Positions 1 to 11,775 of a stretch of DNA of 64,000 bases are shown piece by piece. The stretch spans positions 30,646,362 to 30,710,361 of the forward strand of contig NC_060886.1 in NCBI RefSeq assembly GCF_014805685.1, given 5' to 3'. The translations under genes and the position numbers were made by a program. The number at the start of each line of letters is the position of its first letter. Position 1 is the stretch's first letter. This DNA is from Silurus meridionalis (Eukaryota; Chordata; Actinopteri; Siluriformes; Siluridae). Under the pieces are notes generated by a model, which ran no database searches, had not been told where the DNA came from, and saw only the letters and a list, made by a program, of their open reading frames with translations.

Positions 1-620
1 TTCTGCTTTGAAAAGCATGTAGCGATCTAGATGAACATCTCAAAGCAAAGGCACAGTTAGTGTGTGGGAATATTTTGTTGTAAGAAAAATATAATAAAAA
101 TATATTTATATCATTTTCTGGTTGTATGTGGTATTATTAATTTTTCGAGGCTGAGCTTTACAACATTTAGTTCAAAGTGACCCTGCATTGTGTCAAAGAT
201 TGATCTGGAATTTTCTCCACGAAAGAGCTGCACCCTGTCAAACGCTGTGAACCTCAGAACTTTATATAAATAAACTCTTCACCAAGACAATATTGAGCAA
301 GACCAAAGCCCAGGACAAGACTGCCAATAGGTCCCAGACAAGTCTAGATCAATACAAAAAAAATCTGGAAAAGTCTCGAGCCCAGACAAGTTTCTGTTTA
401 TCATACTAATGTTTCCCACATTTTTGATGGAAAGCCTTTGCTGAAACTAATTAAATTATGGTTTGCATTTTCTTGCAAACTCATTAGAATAAAATATTTT
501 GCCAAACCAAAACATAGAAACGTACAGTTAAGAAACACCCAGAGACACCTTCTGTTTATATGCACCAAAACACGTCATGGAACGGTAAGAAGATTGACTT
601 TGACCAAACAAATCTATAAA
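1..620. other. AT-rich non-coding stretch
   Basis: No recognisable gene or repeat. The sequence is AT-rich and holds only short chance reading frames. A short stretch with four 'agac' words (about 290-395) recalls a local duplication but is too diverged to call. Confidence 0.5.
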
Positions 621-680
621 TGTCCAGATGTTCCACTTTATTTTATAAGAACAGCTTTACACACACTCAACATCTGGACA
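621..680. repeat. short perfect inverted repeat (hairpin)
   Basis: The arms 621-632 (tgtccagatgtt) and 669-680 (aacatctggaca) are perfect reverse complements separated by 36 bases. The pair lies just outside the Tc1-like relic that starts near 705 and could be a decayed terminal repeat or a chance hairpin. Confidence 0.6.
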
Positions 681-704
681 CTTGGTTTCTCTTGTTAAAC
701 TTGC

Positions 705-1314
705 CAAAAATGTTCTTCACCATGTTCTTTTGATCAGGTTCATCTCAGAGCAAGTCAATAGGATTTAGGTGACTGGGCAGATCATTCTTTTATAGATATC
801 ACTCCAGACGACTGTTTGCTCTTTAAAGAACGACAGAGCTCGGATGTACGCTTGTTGCACGGTGAAGTCGGTTCCAAAAAGAGCATAGAACTGCACAGTG
901 TGATGGTGAAGTATGGAATGGGAGCTATGTTGGTTCAGAATTCCTTTCACTTTCTGGAATCTTCCCTGCTCCAAAACAACCCCAAACCATTAAGCTTCTA
1001 CCTCCATGATTGAATTTTGGGTGTGATCACATCTTCTCTCCTGTGATCCTTCTTACACAATGTTCAGGTTCTTCTGTTAGATGCAAAAACATTCCATTTG
1101 TACTCCACAGAACATTCCTCCACTCTCTCACTGTGCAATGTAATAAAAAAAACTAGGGGTTTCTATACTTTTGCCAGGCGCCGGAACAAAAACTAGCACT
1201 TTTCTTTTGGCTTTTCTCCAATTAATCCTTGTTTCCTTTTTCTCTCTGCCTGAGTCCATTCTTAATTGACCTTCCACTGCTCATTAACACCAGATCAGAC
1301 CCGGGCTAATGCAC
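705..1314 (-). pseudogene. Tc1-like transposase relic (family B), minus strand
   Basis: Read on the minus strand, the segment holds the remains of a Tc1/mariner DDE transposase, the enzyme that excises and inserts the element. Pieces in different frames follow family order: a stretch resembling 'F.SNRR' after the first catalytic aspartate, then 'AWWFGV' near the GG(G)SVMVWG motif, then 'KGILNQHSSHSIL', which corresponds to the usual 'KGILNQ..Y.SIL' block, then 'EQTVVWSDIY'. Frames are broken by stops and indels and the N-terminal DNA-binding half is missing. The 5' flank (1252-1314) is nearly identical to the start of the plus-strand copy at 9563. This is a dead element; the family assignment rests on remembered Tc1 motifs. 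Confidence 0.72.
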
Positions 1315-2160
1315 TTAATATCAAAAAACTCTTTCTTATATTCGTTTATTTATTATGGTGGATTACATTTAAAAAATCGGTTAAAACCGTTAGACCCACA
1401 GGTTTCTGGTACAATCATGGTATCAGTTACGAGTTCCGGTTTATAAAGTCCCTGATGTCCCTAAAAGACAATGCTTTGTTAGATTAAAAGTATGCAAGGG
1501 TATGTCATGAATATTGATGTACATCTATTATCACACCTTGGGGAGACAATGACCAACCCCATAATGGGTCAAACACTGCAAAACATCAATGTGGAAGAGA
1601 CAAGAAAGCATTTGAGGAGATTAGAAGAAAGATTTTTGTAGTTGATATGCAACATGACATGAGGTAGACAGATCTTTATTCAAAGGAAAAGTGAACTAAC
1701 AAAAAGGAGCACCTTCTAGAAATACCATATGAGACCAAGGAAAACTGTTCCTGCACTGGAGTTTCTGCTCTTGGATTCGATGGATTCTGAGGTTTAGACA
1801 GCACTGTGTAAATGAAGATACACACCAGAGAGGTGAGTCGAGTCTTTATCTTTTATTATTTTTGGAAATAAACAAGGTCTTTGTACACTATTACAGAATG
1901 CTTTCAGCTTCTGATTGGTGTAGTCTGAACCACATGAGTGAATAATAACATGGCATAGGAAATTCATGTGTCAGCAGAAGATCAGTGGACCAGTGTGAAT
2001 ACAGAGTACCTTCTGGGGTTAGTTTATCAATTTGAAAAGGATTGTTGTAGGTTGGAAAACGTGTTTCAGAAGATCACCGAACATTTTTTCTCCAGACAAT
2101 AGTTTTTGAATAGTTTACACAGGAAGTTGGGGATATGATTGTGTGTGCTTTTTGAGAATC
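1315..2160. other. non-coding, nothing recognised
   Basis: About 850 bases of moderately AT-rich sequence with frequent stops in all frames. No tandem repeat, splice-bounded open frame or known repeat was seen. Confidence 0.45.
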
Positions 2161-2445
2161 TTGTTCCACGTTTAGTCCCAATTTGCTCCTATATTTTCCT
2201 CCATTCTTCTGGAAAGATGTTTCACCAGATTTTGGAGTGTGTTTGTGGACGTTTGTGAGGTCAGGTACTGATGTAGGTGAGGTGAGGAGGCCTGGGGTCT
2301 ACATGGAGCTCACTTTGTGAACGGGCGCAATGCAATATTTTTAATACCACCTCCAAAGGCGTCCTGTACAATTGTGTTCCTTCAGCTTTGTGGTAAAAGT
2401 TTTGGAGTAGAACCAAATCTGGCAGGAAAAGTCAGGTAAATAGTA
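2161..2445 (-). mobile_element. short Tc1-like element fragment (family A), minus strand
   Basis: This fragment shows the order of family A phrases in reverse: 'ttcaccagattttggag', 'gtcaggtactgatgtaggtg', 'gaggaggcctggggt', then 'gtcctgtacaattgtg' and a degraded end near 'ggcaggaaaagtcagg'. Family A translates in better-preserved copies to a Tc1-like catalytic block (DNAP.HK.SSMKIC). The central part is deleted. Confidence 0.7.
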
Positions 2446-3035
2446 AATATAATGTTTGTCTCGGGCATTATTCGGAGGGTCGTACCAAATTTGGGGGCCA
2501 TAGTTTGGAGATTGTCTTAACCATGAGGTGGATGGGCCATGACAGCTGAAGAATTCAGATTCAGAAAATACAATGGGCACAGGTTTATCTCAACCCTGTA
2601 ACTGAAGAACTGAACTGAAGAAACCTTGGACTGTGTGCACCATAGTATTCAAGCCACCTGATCAAAACTTCCATTTAATTGGTGTTTGTGGTTAGAAATT
2701 GGAGGATTGTGACTCACCAGTTTCTGGTTTCTGTCACTTCAGGACTTGCTACTGGAATGGTATTGCTGGAACTGGTTTAAATTTGATCACAATGCAGGTG
2801 TGCATCTTGTTACTGGGGGGAAAACAATTCTACATACATCTACTTACATTCCTCATTAAACATTATAAAAAGGACAAACTGACTAAGAAAGTGCAGTTAA
2901 ATGGATTTTGGAATTAACATGGAAATCTGATAGAAAACACATTTGGAGAAGATCCAGTTCCATCCAGATTGAACTAGCTATTGTAGACATTTCCTAATGA
3001 ACTAATATTAGTGGAACTAATATATTGAATATGAT
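2446..3035. other. non-coding, nothing recognised
   Basis: No recognisable gene. The first part follows the family A fragment directly and may be a further decayed transposon, but no motif supports this. Confidence 0.4.
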
Positions 3036-3182
3036 GGGGAGGTGGTAGCTTAGTGGTTAATGCAATGGACTTTGGATCTGAAGGTCCAAACCACACCAAG
3101 CTGACATTCCTGGGCCCCTGAGTAAAGCCCCTAATCCCATATCTGCTCAGTTGTATAAATTAGATAAATGTAAATTGCGCAA
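3036..3182 (+). mobile_element. tRNA-derived SINE
   Basis: The head 'ggtggtagcttagtggtta' fits a polymerase III A box (TRGCNNAGYGG-like). It is followed by 'ggatctgaaggtcc', which stands where a B box is expected, and then by a body ending 'agataaatgtaaat', the tail shared with the other SINE pieces in this window. The B box is degenerate, so the copy is old. Confidence 0.7.
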
Positions 3183-4830
3183 ATAAGATAAGGGCGCAAA
3201 TGGAAAATGGACATTTTGAGAACTGAGTGAATTCAAGAAGAGCTGGGGAGGAAAAGGAGAAATAGAATGGTGAACAACACCAGGAGTTAACCCCAACAGC
3301 TTCAATATTAATAGTGAGGTCTTGCACCATTATAACACTTCACCGCCACATCCTAGAACATCTCACACCAAGTCATAGATTATCCTTAAAGATCCAGATC
3401 CAACCCTTGCTTGGATTCATCCAGCCTGATGAGTATTCTTGTTTCTAATTCCTCCTATCATTCCTACAGCATTGACATTTTGAACATGACTCATAGCAGA
3501 AGCTTAACCGTAACTCCTGCATGGCTCGAACCCTCCTCCTCACCCTCTGTATACGATAAGCTCCTTCACCCCATAACTCCCTGTGTGTCAGATACTTCTC
3601 CTGCTAACTTCTTATCCCCCGCCTCATACCGTCCTCCTCCAGGAGAATTCAGAAACTCACGCTAGCAGGAATGGTGATCAGATTAGCATGAGAGCAAACG
3701 TCTCCTGTATGCTCTGCTACATATCTCAGGTCTTCCTGATCTTCTGGTCTTTGATCCCTCAACCTTGTTCCAGTTCAAACATCTTGGAGAATATTTGGGA
3801 GAAAGTCGTCTTGCAGTCTGGAATTAGATATGACAGGTTGTTAAATCAACTCTTCCGTGCGTGGAATATCGCCCGAAGTTTGTCAGAAAGCCGATCATTC
3901 GAGCCGTCCCTTTAATTTCCCAGCTTCGCTCTACGCAACCGTGTCTGACATGGACAGAGATTCTGAGGTAAATTGGATCGTAGTAACGGATAGAGAACGC
4001 CTTCTTTTTTTGCGGCTTTTCCCGCATTTCGGCGCGATGACGTGACTCCTCCATAGCATGCTTTCCACGCTTAAATCCTGCCTTTTATTTTCTTTGCGAG
4101 ATCGAGTGTCCCTCGTTAGCAGGGTGACGCTGTACATGCCGACAGGCTGTCGTTCGCTTCTCCTGTCTTCCTGCTTTCCGTCCTCGCCACACCTCGTTAG
4201 CCCGTGACCTCCTGAAGGGGGGAGCAAAGGTCAAAGCTCTTGACGTTTCCTTTCAGCGTAGCATGAGATGTCAAAAGCAACGATTCAGTCCAGACATGAC
4301 AGAGACAGCGAGGAAGGGGAGACGGGTATCAAAAAAAGGACAGAGAATGAATGAGGACGTGGCGACAAAGTTTTATAGAGAGAGAGAGGAGAGAGTCGAG
4401 GACGTAGCGAAGACTCGAGGGTCTCGGCAGGGGAGTTCCAACCATTCAAGATGGCACTGTTGGCATCGGCATGGCAACCGCCATGGTAACAGGGTGTGGG
4501 CGGAGATGTGGGAGGAGAGAGGAGGATGGAGGGATGGAGGGATGGAGGAAGGCATGAGTGTGCATTTGACTCGGTAACTAATGAACAGCCCTCGCCGCAT
4601 GACACCCGGCTGGCAGAGAGCAGACTTCAGACTCTTTCAGACGCAATAATGAGATAACAAAGATTCCTGGGGCCGTGTGTGTGTTCGGGAACGTGTTGAG
4701 ACAGGGGCCCCGACTACACACACGTGCGTGCACACACATCTCTGGAAAGGAAGACTACGCTTCAGAAAGTGTAATAAATTTGCACATAATAATAATCCAT
4801 AATAATAATCTGACAGACGAGTGCTGAATT
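3183..4830. other. unique non-coding region, locally CpG- and purine-rich
   Basis: No repeat family was recognised. From about 3830 to 4260 the DNA is richer in CpG than the surroundings. The stretch at 3949-3968 reads ATG then a short frame ending at a GT, but nothing shows that it is an exon. From 4300 to 4555 the plus strand is purine-rich with a small GGAGGGAT cluster. Confidence 0.4.
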
Positions 4831-5215
4831 CTCTCTCTCTTGCAATTTTTCCCATCCTCTGTCTCACACTGTCTCGACTCTCTTTCTTTCATCTTCTGTT
4901 TTGCTCTTTCTCTCTTCTTTTCATTTCTTCTCTCTCTCACGCTCTTTCTCTCTTCCCTTTTCCTCATTCCCATGCAGTTGTGCATGTTTTACCCAAACTC
5001 TCTCTCCATCTATCTCCATCTCTCTATCTTTCTTCCTATTTCTTTGTCCCTCTGTTTTACACTCTTTTACAATCTTTTCTATCCCTCTATCTTCTCATTC
5101 TCATGCAGTTGTTTTTCTCACCTGATTTCTGTCTGTCTATCCATCCATCCTCTTGCTTCTTATTTCTTTACTCGTGACTTCTCTCTCCTTTCCTTTCCCT
5201 CGTTCGCTCGCACAC
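4831..5215. repeat. polypyrimidine tract (CT-rich low complexity)
   Basis: Nearly 400 bases of C and T on the plus strand with degenerate 'tctctctttc' and 'ctatctccatct' units. The open frames across it, full of L, S and F, are consequences of composition, not genes. Confidence 0.85.
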
Positions 5216-5419
5216 CCACTCACGGCTTCGGAACGTTTCTCTCCCCTGTTCTTCTCCACTCGTTTTTTGGCTCGCTCCTCGTCTCCTCACACAGGGGCAT
5301 CCTGACAATATCGTGTGTGCCAAGAAAGGAAAGATTGGGGGCGGGGATTCGACTCGCTGCAGCTACATTCATTTATGTTAATTAAAAGTCGTAAATCTCT
5401 GATGGTCTTGGCTTCATGT

Positions 5420-5485
5420 AAAAAAAAAAAAAAAAAAAAAGAAAAACCTTTGAGGCCTTTATTTATTAAAAAACAACAAAAAAAA
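5420..5485. repeat. A-rich tract
   Basis: A run of about 20 A is followed by more A-rich sequence up to 5485. It could be an old retroposon tail, but no body precedes it. Confidence 0.7.
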
Positions 5486-5798
5486 ACAGGTGACCTTGAG
5501 AGTGACCTTTCTCAAACACCCCCACCACAAACCCAACTGTCATTTTTCCAACCCACCACATCTACCAGCACCCCCACCCTGCCTGCCCGTCTCGGGAGAC
5601 AAAAAGGAAGTGTATTTTTATGCTTTTGGAGGGGGAGATGATGTCACTCTGGAGGAGGAGAGACCGAGGCGAGAAAAGCCGGAGATGGAAAAGCTGAACC
5701 TCATTGTTTACACGGGTGCAGGAAGGTCGCACTGACGTGTGCATTCATCTTTAATGTTGCACGTTAAAATATGAACCTGCGAGCAATACACTGGTGAA
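5486..5798. other. non-coding, nothing recognised
   Basis: A C-rich segment (about 5515-5585) and a purine-rich segment (5600-5690). No gene or repeat family was recognised. Confidence 0.4.
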
Positions 5799-5840
5799 CA
5801 ACACACACACACACACACACACGCACACACACACACACAT
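5799..5840. repeat. (CA)n microsatellite
   Basis: About 20 CA units with a single G interruption. Confidence 0.95.
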
Positions 5841-5884
5841 GTATTTAAGGGCAACCATAACACCAGATTTTTTTTCTTTCTTTC

Positions 5885-6125
5885 TATCCATATGAGGTTC
5901 TTTCTCAAATTTTTACCAAACAGTTGGTGCCACACAATTGTGTAGGACGTCTTTGGATGCTGTAGCATGAAATCTTCGCTTCGCTTCAGCACAAAGCCAG
6001 CTCCATGAACATATCCTTTCCATGTGTTGGATGATGTGGAAGTGCTCCTATAAAGCTCCAACCCTGCTGAAGGAATTTGGGAGGATTTTTTATATATTGA
6101 CTGCACCTCAGGCCTCCTCACGTGA
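5885..6125 (+). mobile_element. short Tc1-like element fragment (family A), plus strand
   Basis: Plus-strand family A phrases in order: 'ccatatgaggttctttctc', 'cacacaattgtgtaggacgt', 'gctgtagcatgaaat', 'agccagctccatgaa', 'tgcacctcaggcctcctcac'. The segment containing the DNAP motif is deleted. Confidence 0.75.
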
Positions 6126-6600
6126 AAACTATAATCATCACACATTAATTACGGTCACTAAACAGCAAACTTCTCAATCTGGAAATGTTCATCACTGTAT
6201 AAAGTTCAGACTGGTTGCTGTAGGAGTTTTAATCTGTAACCTTTTAGCTCTTTTTTAAGTCTCTACGTCTCATCACGCCGCCCAACAAGTTTCGCCGTGT
6301 CGTGCTCAAATTGCCCATGAATCACTGTGCCGTTGGCATCGTACACGCCTTAAGTTGTCTAATAACAAAAGTTTGATGGACGGAGCTCCAGATGGAGTAA
6401 ACTGGAGGGAAGAACTGCGATTATAAATCGTCCCGGTGAGGTCAGCGTTTTTACTGATCATGAAACATTATGGAATCAGGCCTGAATATGAGTATTGGAA
6501 ATCTGACCGTAAATCAACTTGAATGCATTTCTGACATTTCACCACTGGTCACTGCTACACTTTACACCATACACACAAACACAATATATAACAAACTGCA
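6126..6600. other. non-coding, nothing recognised
   Basis: Unique AT-rich sequence between the family A fragment and the GGAT array. No open frame or repeat is supported. Confidence 0.45.
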
Positions 6601-6603
6601 GAT

Positions 6604-7012
6604 ATGGATGGATGGATGGATGCATGGAATTATGAGTGGGTGGAAGGATAAATTGACTAATAGATGAATTGATTGTTTGACTGATTAATGGATAGATGGA
6701 TGAATGGGTGGTTGGAAGGATGATTCAAATAATTGGATGGATGGATGGATTGGTTAATAGAATAATGCATGGAATTATGAGTGGATGAAAGAATAAATTG
6801 ACTGATGGATGGATTGATTGATTGTTGGATGGATGGATGGATGGATGGATGTATGGGTGGATGGATGTTTGGATGATTCGAATGATTGGATGGATTGATT
6901 GATCATTTAATTGAATGATGGATGAAATGATGGATGGAAAGATAAATTAAATGTTTGATAGATGAAAGGACTGATGGATGGATTTATTGTATGAATAAAT
7001 GGACGGATTGTT
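6604..7012. repeat. degenerate (GGAT)n array
   Basis: Many GGAT and related ATGG/TTGA units over about 400 bases. There are two partly similar blocks: a word near 6631 ('catgga.ttatgagtg') recurs near 6768. Confidence 0.9.
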
Positions 7013-8089
7013 AAATGGTTTGATAATAGATCACGTTCTCTACCCTCGCTGATGTATTCATGTGGTTGGGTCCATTGAGCTCAGACTTCACCTCCACACG
7101 CTGGTCAGGAGTCACAAAAAAGGGCTTTTAGTGCAGTTCAGATTTAGTTCTGTCACAGGTCCTGCTTTAATTAAAAGAACTGGAATCCTGAAGCATATCA
7201 AATGTGCTGGACAGAAACATGAAGTAAAGAACAAAGTGGACAATAGACATCTACCTCTTTTACTTCTCCACTGACATGAATATTCTCCAGATAATGACTT
7301 TAGCCACTGTGGCCAGCACCAGGCTTGATACAAGGCTAATGAGAATACAGGTCAAGCGCTTCAGCTCATGTTCATGAAACAAAGTGATCTCAGACTCTAA
7401 TCTTTAACTGTGCTGTTTTGACAGGAATGAAACCTGGTGGAATTCTTTGCTGTTGTGTATTATGAGATACTTTTCTGCTCATCACGGAATGGGAAGCAAA
7501 ATTAGCTTTCCTATCAGCTCCAATCTGAACGTTCTCTTCTGGCCTCTTTTGTCTACAAGATGTTGGTTATTTTTTGTATTTAAAATAAAATTCCTTTTGT
7601 ATTTCGTCATCATGTAAAAAAAAACTAGATTCTGGTCCATATTGAATAATGTTGGAATCCACACTCTCTAGACTGATACAGTTGATTACAGATACTGTGA
7701 TCCAAAACCTTTTTGCCCAGAGTGTTGCTGTGGCACAAGAGAAACAAAGCGAACTGGTGAATCTGGTTGAACAGCTACACTTGCTTACCAAGTGATTGCT
7801 CCGTTTTTTATTATGACTCCATGTGGTTATACTCCTGCCCCTACAAGCTTAACAGGCAGAAAACTACCACGCCAGGAGGCAGATTCGACTCACCCATGTA
7901 TTTTAATGGCACAAACCTGTTGCAATAATTGTCTCTGAGTCATGGTTCATTGCACTTTTCCCCCGTAGGAGCTTGGCTATTTTTGTCTGGAATAGTAAAC
8001 TATTTTTGGAAATGATAATGTAGACTTTTTATTGTGCAGGCACTGGAATGTGTCCCACACTATAACATGTCCTACAAATGTATGAGACT
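7013..8089. other. unique non-coding region
   Basis: About 1.1 kb without tandem repeats or a recognised mobile element. No open frame resembles a known protein. Confidence 0.45.
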
Positions 8090-8277
8090 AATGGTGTAAC
8101 TGGTGCTATTCTGGCCACGTGCGTTACCGCGTCTGCGATCTCAGCATGACGTTTGACTTGATGCATGTTTGACATACGGCGACGCTCCAACCAGTCGTTC
8201 GAGGTGTTTCGAGCAGCACGCGCATTTCAAGAGCAGAAGAATATCGCTGGAAGATGACGGTGTCCTACTAATGTATC
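8090..8277 (+). pseudogene. mariner-like transposase relic, N-terminal part
   Basis: From 8175 the plus strand reads 'TYGDAPTSRSRCFEQHAHF' in one frame, then 'KSRRISLEDD'. This matches the mariner N-terminal pattern 'YG...MSR.RVFEWHKRF' followed by 'GRE.VEDD'. The upstream 'ctggtgctattctggccac' also occurs next to the mariner relic at 43.25 kb (reverse strand), which supports the same family. The catalytic domain is absent and replaced by a minisatellite. Confidence 0.7.
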
Positions 8278-8755
8278 CTGAACTGTAATGTGTTTTACAT
8301 GTAATATGTTTTAGATCTTATGTCTTAGTCTGTAATTAGTCCTGAACTGTGATATGTTGTCCTCTTCCATAACATGTCTTGCATCATAACATATACTGCA
8401 TTCTTGCATTTATCATGAGTCCTGCACTGTAACATTGTCCTGCACTACATGTCCTGCACTGTAACATTGTGTCCTGCACTACATGTCCTGCACTGTAACA
8501 TTGTAATGCACTGTAATTTCATGAGTCCTGCACTGTAACATTGTGTCCTGCACTGTAACATTGTGTCCTGTAATGTAACATTGTAATGCACTGTAATATC
8601 ATGAGTCCTGCACTGTAACATTGTCCTGCACTACATGTCCTGCACTGTAACATTGTGTCCTGCATTGTAACATTGTAATGGACTGTAATATCATGAGTCC
8701 TGCACTACATGTCCTGCACTGTAATGTCCTGCACTGTAATATGTCATGTTTCTTG
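8278..8755. repeat. minisatellite, about 20-base unit
   Basis: The unit 'gtcctgcactgtaacattgt' and variants ('ctgcactacat', 'aatgcactgtaatatcatga') recur more than ten times, densest from 8410 to 8745. The open frame on the minus strand with repeated 'LQCRT' comes from the unit and is not a gene. Confidence 0.9.
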
Positions 8756-9088
8756 TCATGTGATGGTCTAGACCTGACAGTACGTCTCTTCACGTTCACA
8801 GCACGCTGAAACTGATGCACATGATACATTTCATAATGTTTCTAGAAATAAAACATTTCCAGGACATTTTTGTGTGCATTCTGCTGCTTTCTGTTCTAAT
8901 CTACTGTACATTTATGGCATTAAGGTCTAATCTTCATTCTGCCCAATATTAATGTAATCAATACATCCAAGTAGTTCAGAAAGAAAAGCAGTAGATCATG
9001 TCATGGTTTTGTGAGTGCAAATTAACCTGCACAATGTTTTTTTGTCTGTTTGTGCACGTTCACGTTAAGGTGTGCGAGTGTGTTTGTG
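8756..9088. other. non-coding, nothing recognised
   Basis: AT-rich unique sequence between the minisatellite and a GT microsatellite. Confidence 0.45.

Positions 9089-9117
<29 letters not shown>
9089..9117. repeat. (GT)n microsatellite
   Basis: About 14 GT units. Confidence 0.95.
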
Positions 9118-9121
<4 letters not shown>

Positions 9122-9515
9122 CTCATCACTCCCCTTTTAACTCCGTTCGGAAAGTCCCAGGGTTTCCTTAAATGCCTCGTCGCTGTGCCCTGATTCTGTG
9201 TTAAACACGATATAATTACTCTGTAATAGAGCATAAGAGGCCGTAACATTTTTCTTTGAAAATAAAAATACAAGCTTCAGGTTCAGAGTAAAACTTCTAA
9301 CAAGAGCGAAAAGTCATGTATGGGAAACGTCTCAAGGTTTTTTCTGTACTGTATAAACGTGTTCTATTTCACCATCTCAAAACTATTTCTACCGTTTACT
9401 GAACAGAAATAATTGAGCATGAGCATCCCTTTATTTATTTATCATGAAGTGATTATCTAGTATGGGTTTATGGATGTTTTTTTATTTTTATTATTGTAGT
9501 GCACTATAATAAAAA

Positions 9516-9520
<5 letters not shown>
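9118..9520. other. non-coding, nothing recognised
   Basis: Unique AT-rich sequence. No gene or repeat was recognised. Confidence 0.45.

Positions 9521-9549
<29 letters not shown>
9521..9549. repeat. (GA)n microsatellite
   Basis: About 14 GA units directly before a Tc1-like relic. Confidence 0.95.
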
Positions 9550-9554
<5 letters not shown>

Positions 9555-9562
9555 TTAATTTT

Positions 9563-10240
9563 CAGTGCATTAGCCCGGGTCTGATCTGGTGTTAATGAGC
9601 AGTGAAAGGTCAATTAAGAAAGGACTCAGGAAAGAAAAAAGTAAACAAGGATTAATTGGACAAAAGCCATAAGAAAGTGCTAATGTTCACGTTATGCAGA
9701 ATTTTTGTTCCTGTGCCTGGCAAAGTAGGAAAACAGTCTTTTATTAAATTGGACAGTAAATGAAGTTTCTGTAGAGTCCAAATGTGAAATCTTTATCCCC
9801 AACATTAGAACATGTGTAAGACTGAGAACAGGAGAGATGATGTGATCAGACTCCCTCACCCCTACGGTGAAGAAGGTTCTGGAAAGTGAGAAGAATCCGG
9901 AACCAACATGGCTCCCATTCCATACTTCAACGCCATGCAGTTCAGTCTGGATTGCGACTCATTGGAAGCGACTTCACAGTACAAGACGACGATGAGCCGA
10001 AGCGTACGTCCGAGCTCTGTAAGAGTATTTAGAGAGCAAACAGTCGTCTGGAGTGATGTCTATCACTGTCAACTGCCAAGAACATAGTGAAGAACATCTT
10101 TGGCAGGTTTTACAAGAGGCACAGTCAAATACGAAGCTGAATGTTTGGGGGAAAAACGAACTGTCCGGATGCCGAAAGTGTATAAAGCTGCTCTTTATGC
10201 TAAAGAAGGATTTTACAATGAAAATAAAGTGTGTACATTT
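9563..10240 (+). pseudogene. Tc1-like transposase relic (family B), plus strand
   Basis: The first 65 bases ('cagtgcattagcccgggtct' onward) match the reverse complement of 1252-1314, so the two are copies of one family. Further along, a frame reads 'REQTVVWSDVY', paralleling 'KEQTVVWSDIY' in the other copy, and then 'EEHLWQVLQEA', which resembles the Tc1 C-terminal 'HLWQLLQ..W' block. The region between is broken by stops and indels. No complete DDE triad is visible, so it cannot make a working enzyme. Confidence 0.7.
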
Positions 10241-10932
10241 GGTCAAAGTGAAACTTCATAGCGTTACATTATTAAGTTTGTTGCATAGAAACAAAAGGAA
10301 CCTGCATTTGTTTCTTCAAAACCAGCAAAAAGACTGAACTATGTTTATTCTGTATAAGAAAAAAAAACTATGATTAAAATTTACTGTAGGCACTTTAGGA
10401 AAAAAACTTTAAAGCCGAGTTTTTTCCTCCACCAGCCCACATTAATATCCAACTCATTTTCTGCATTTGTTCTTGTTTATCTATGTACCATATCATTTTG
10501 TGGTTGTGCTGTTCAAACACACAAACGCCTCCCTGCGTTTACTTCAGATCCGTATCTCTTCCACGTCAATCACTTCTCACGCAGAACAATGGAGGCCTGA
10601 CAACTCTGCATATTTTCCTCTCCTCAGCATTTGGACCGAGTCTCTCTGCCTCACGTCTATCATTTCGTCTGGAATTCGCCCGAACAGGGATGTTTTCACA
10701 AGCCGAATCAGTACAGGCCATCGTTTCCTTTCCACGGCAGCCCGTGCGTGTTTGTTTTCCTGCCGCGGTGCTTGAAACCAAAGGCCGAGAACGTTTGAAT
10801 GTCATCCTGCTCCCTAAAACCACAGTAAACAATTACTGATTGGGTATGTGCAGTAGCTTGTTTAACTCCTCACCTGTTGACGTTGGTATTTTCTGGCAGT
10901 AGCGTTGCTTTACCGCACACATTACCGAAGGA

Positions 10933-10933
<1 letters not shown>
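10241..10933. other. unique non-coding region
   Basis: No repeat family was recognised. Overlapping frames of up to about 118 codons exist around 10470-10840 on both strands, but none shows a known domain. Confidence 0.4.

Positions 10934-10969
<36 letters not shown>
10934..10969. repeat. (GT)n microsatellite
   Basis: About 17 GT units. Confidence 0.95.
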
Positions 10970-11274
10970 AGTCAGGGAGTGCAGTGAGGACAAAGCGGTG
11001 CCAGTGCACTCATCAGGGAAATATGCTGCCACCCATTAGAGCCTTTCGGGTTTAAACACTATGTTCTTCTAACAAATGAAGTCCTCTATTTACTTATTTA
11101 CTTCTTTCGTATTAATCATTTAGCCCGAGTCATGAACAAACAAAGAAGTAGAGTCACAGATCCGGAAACATGGGGCAATATAAATAAATCAAAATAAAAC
11201 TTTTTATACTTATTTCACACAAAAAAAAACCCAGATTTTTTTACAGTAATTGATCATCTGTTTAGTATCTGAAT
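10970..11274. other. non-coding, nothing recognised
   Basis: AT-rich sequence leading into the TAA-rich block. Confidence 0.45.
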
Positions 11275-11775
11275 TTAAACGTAATAATAATAGTAATGAG
11301 TAGTAATAATAATAATAATAATAAAAGTAATAATAAAAGTAATAATAGCAATAGTCATAATTATAATAAGAATAATAGTAATAACTATAAAATAATAAAT
11401 AAATAAAAAATAGTAAAAGAATAGTAATAAAAATAATAATAGTAATAACTATAAAATAATAAATTAAATAATAAATTAAAACAATAGTAATAAAAATAAT
11501 AGCAATAATAATAAAAGTAGTAATAATAAAAACAATAATAATAGTTATTTTAGTAATAATAGTAATAGTAATAATTATAATAATAGTAATAACTATAAAA
11601 TAATAAATAAATTAATACATCATAAAAACAATAGTAATAAAAATGATAGCAATAATAGTAGTAATAGTAATTATAATAATTATAGTAGTGAAAATAACAG
11701 TAATAATAATAGTAATAAAAATAATAGAAGTAAAGATAATGGCAATGATAACAGTAGTCAAGGTAAACTATTATA
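11275..11775. repeat. TAA/AAT-rich low-complexity block
   Basis: Degenerate 'aataataat', 'agtaataat' and 'actataaaataataaa' units run for about 500 bases. Some longer words recur (for example 'agtaataactataaaataa' near 11435 and 11585), showing secondary duplication within the array. Confidence 0.9.

Noticed and set aside
3949..3972. Possible first coding exon with a splice donor ('ATG...GAG|GTAAAT')
   Set aside because: The short match is expected by chance in 64 kb, and no downstream exon could be linked.
4840..5385. 181-codon plus-strand frame resembling a multi-pass membrane protein
   Set aside because: A polypyrimidine tract encodes runs of F, L and S in all three frames. There is no start context or domain.
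8599..8829. Frame with repeated 'LQCRT'
   Set aside because: It follows the 20-base minisatellite unit and is not a protein repeat.
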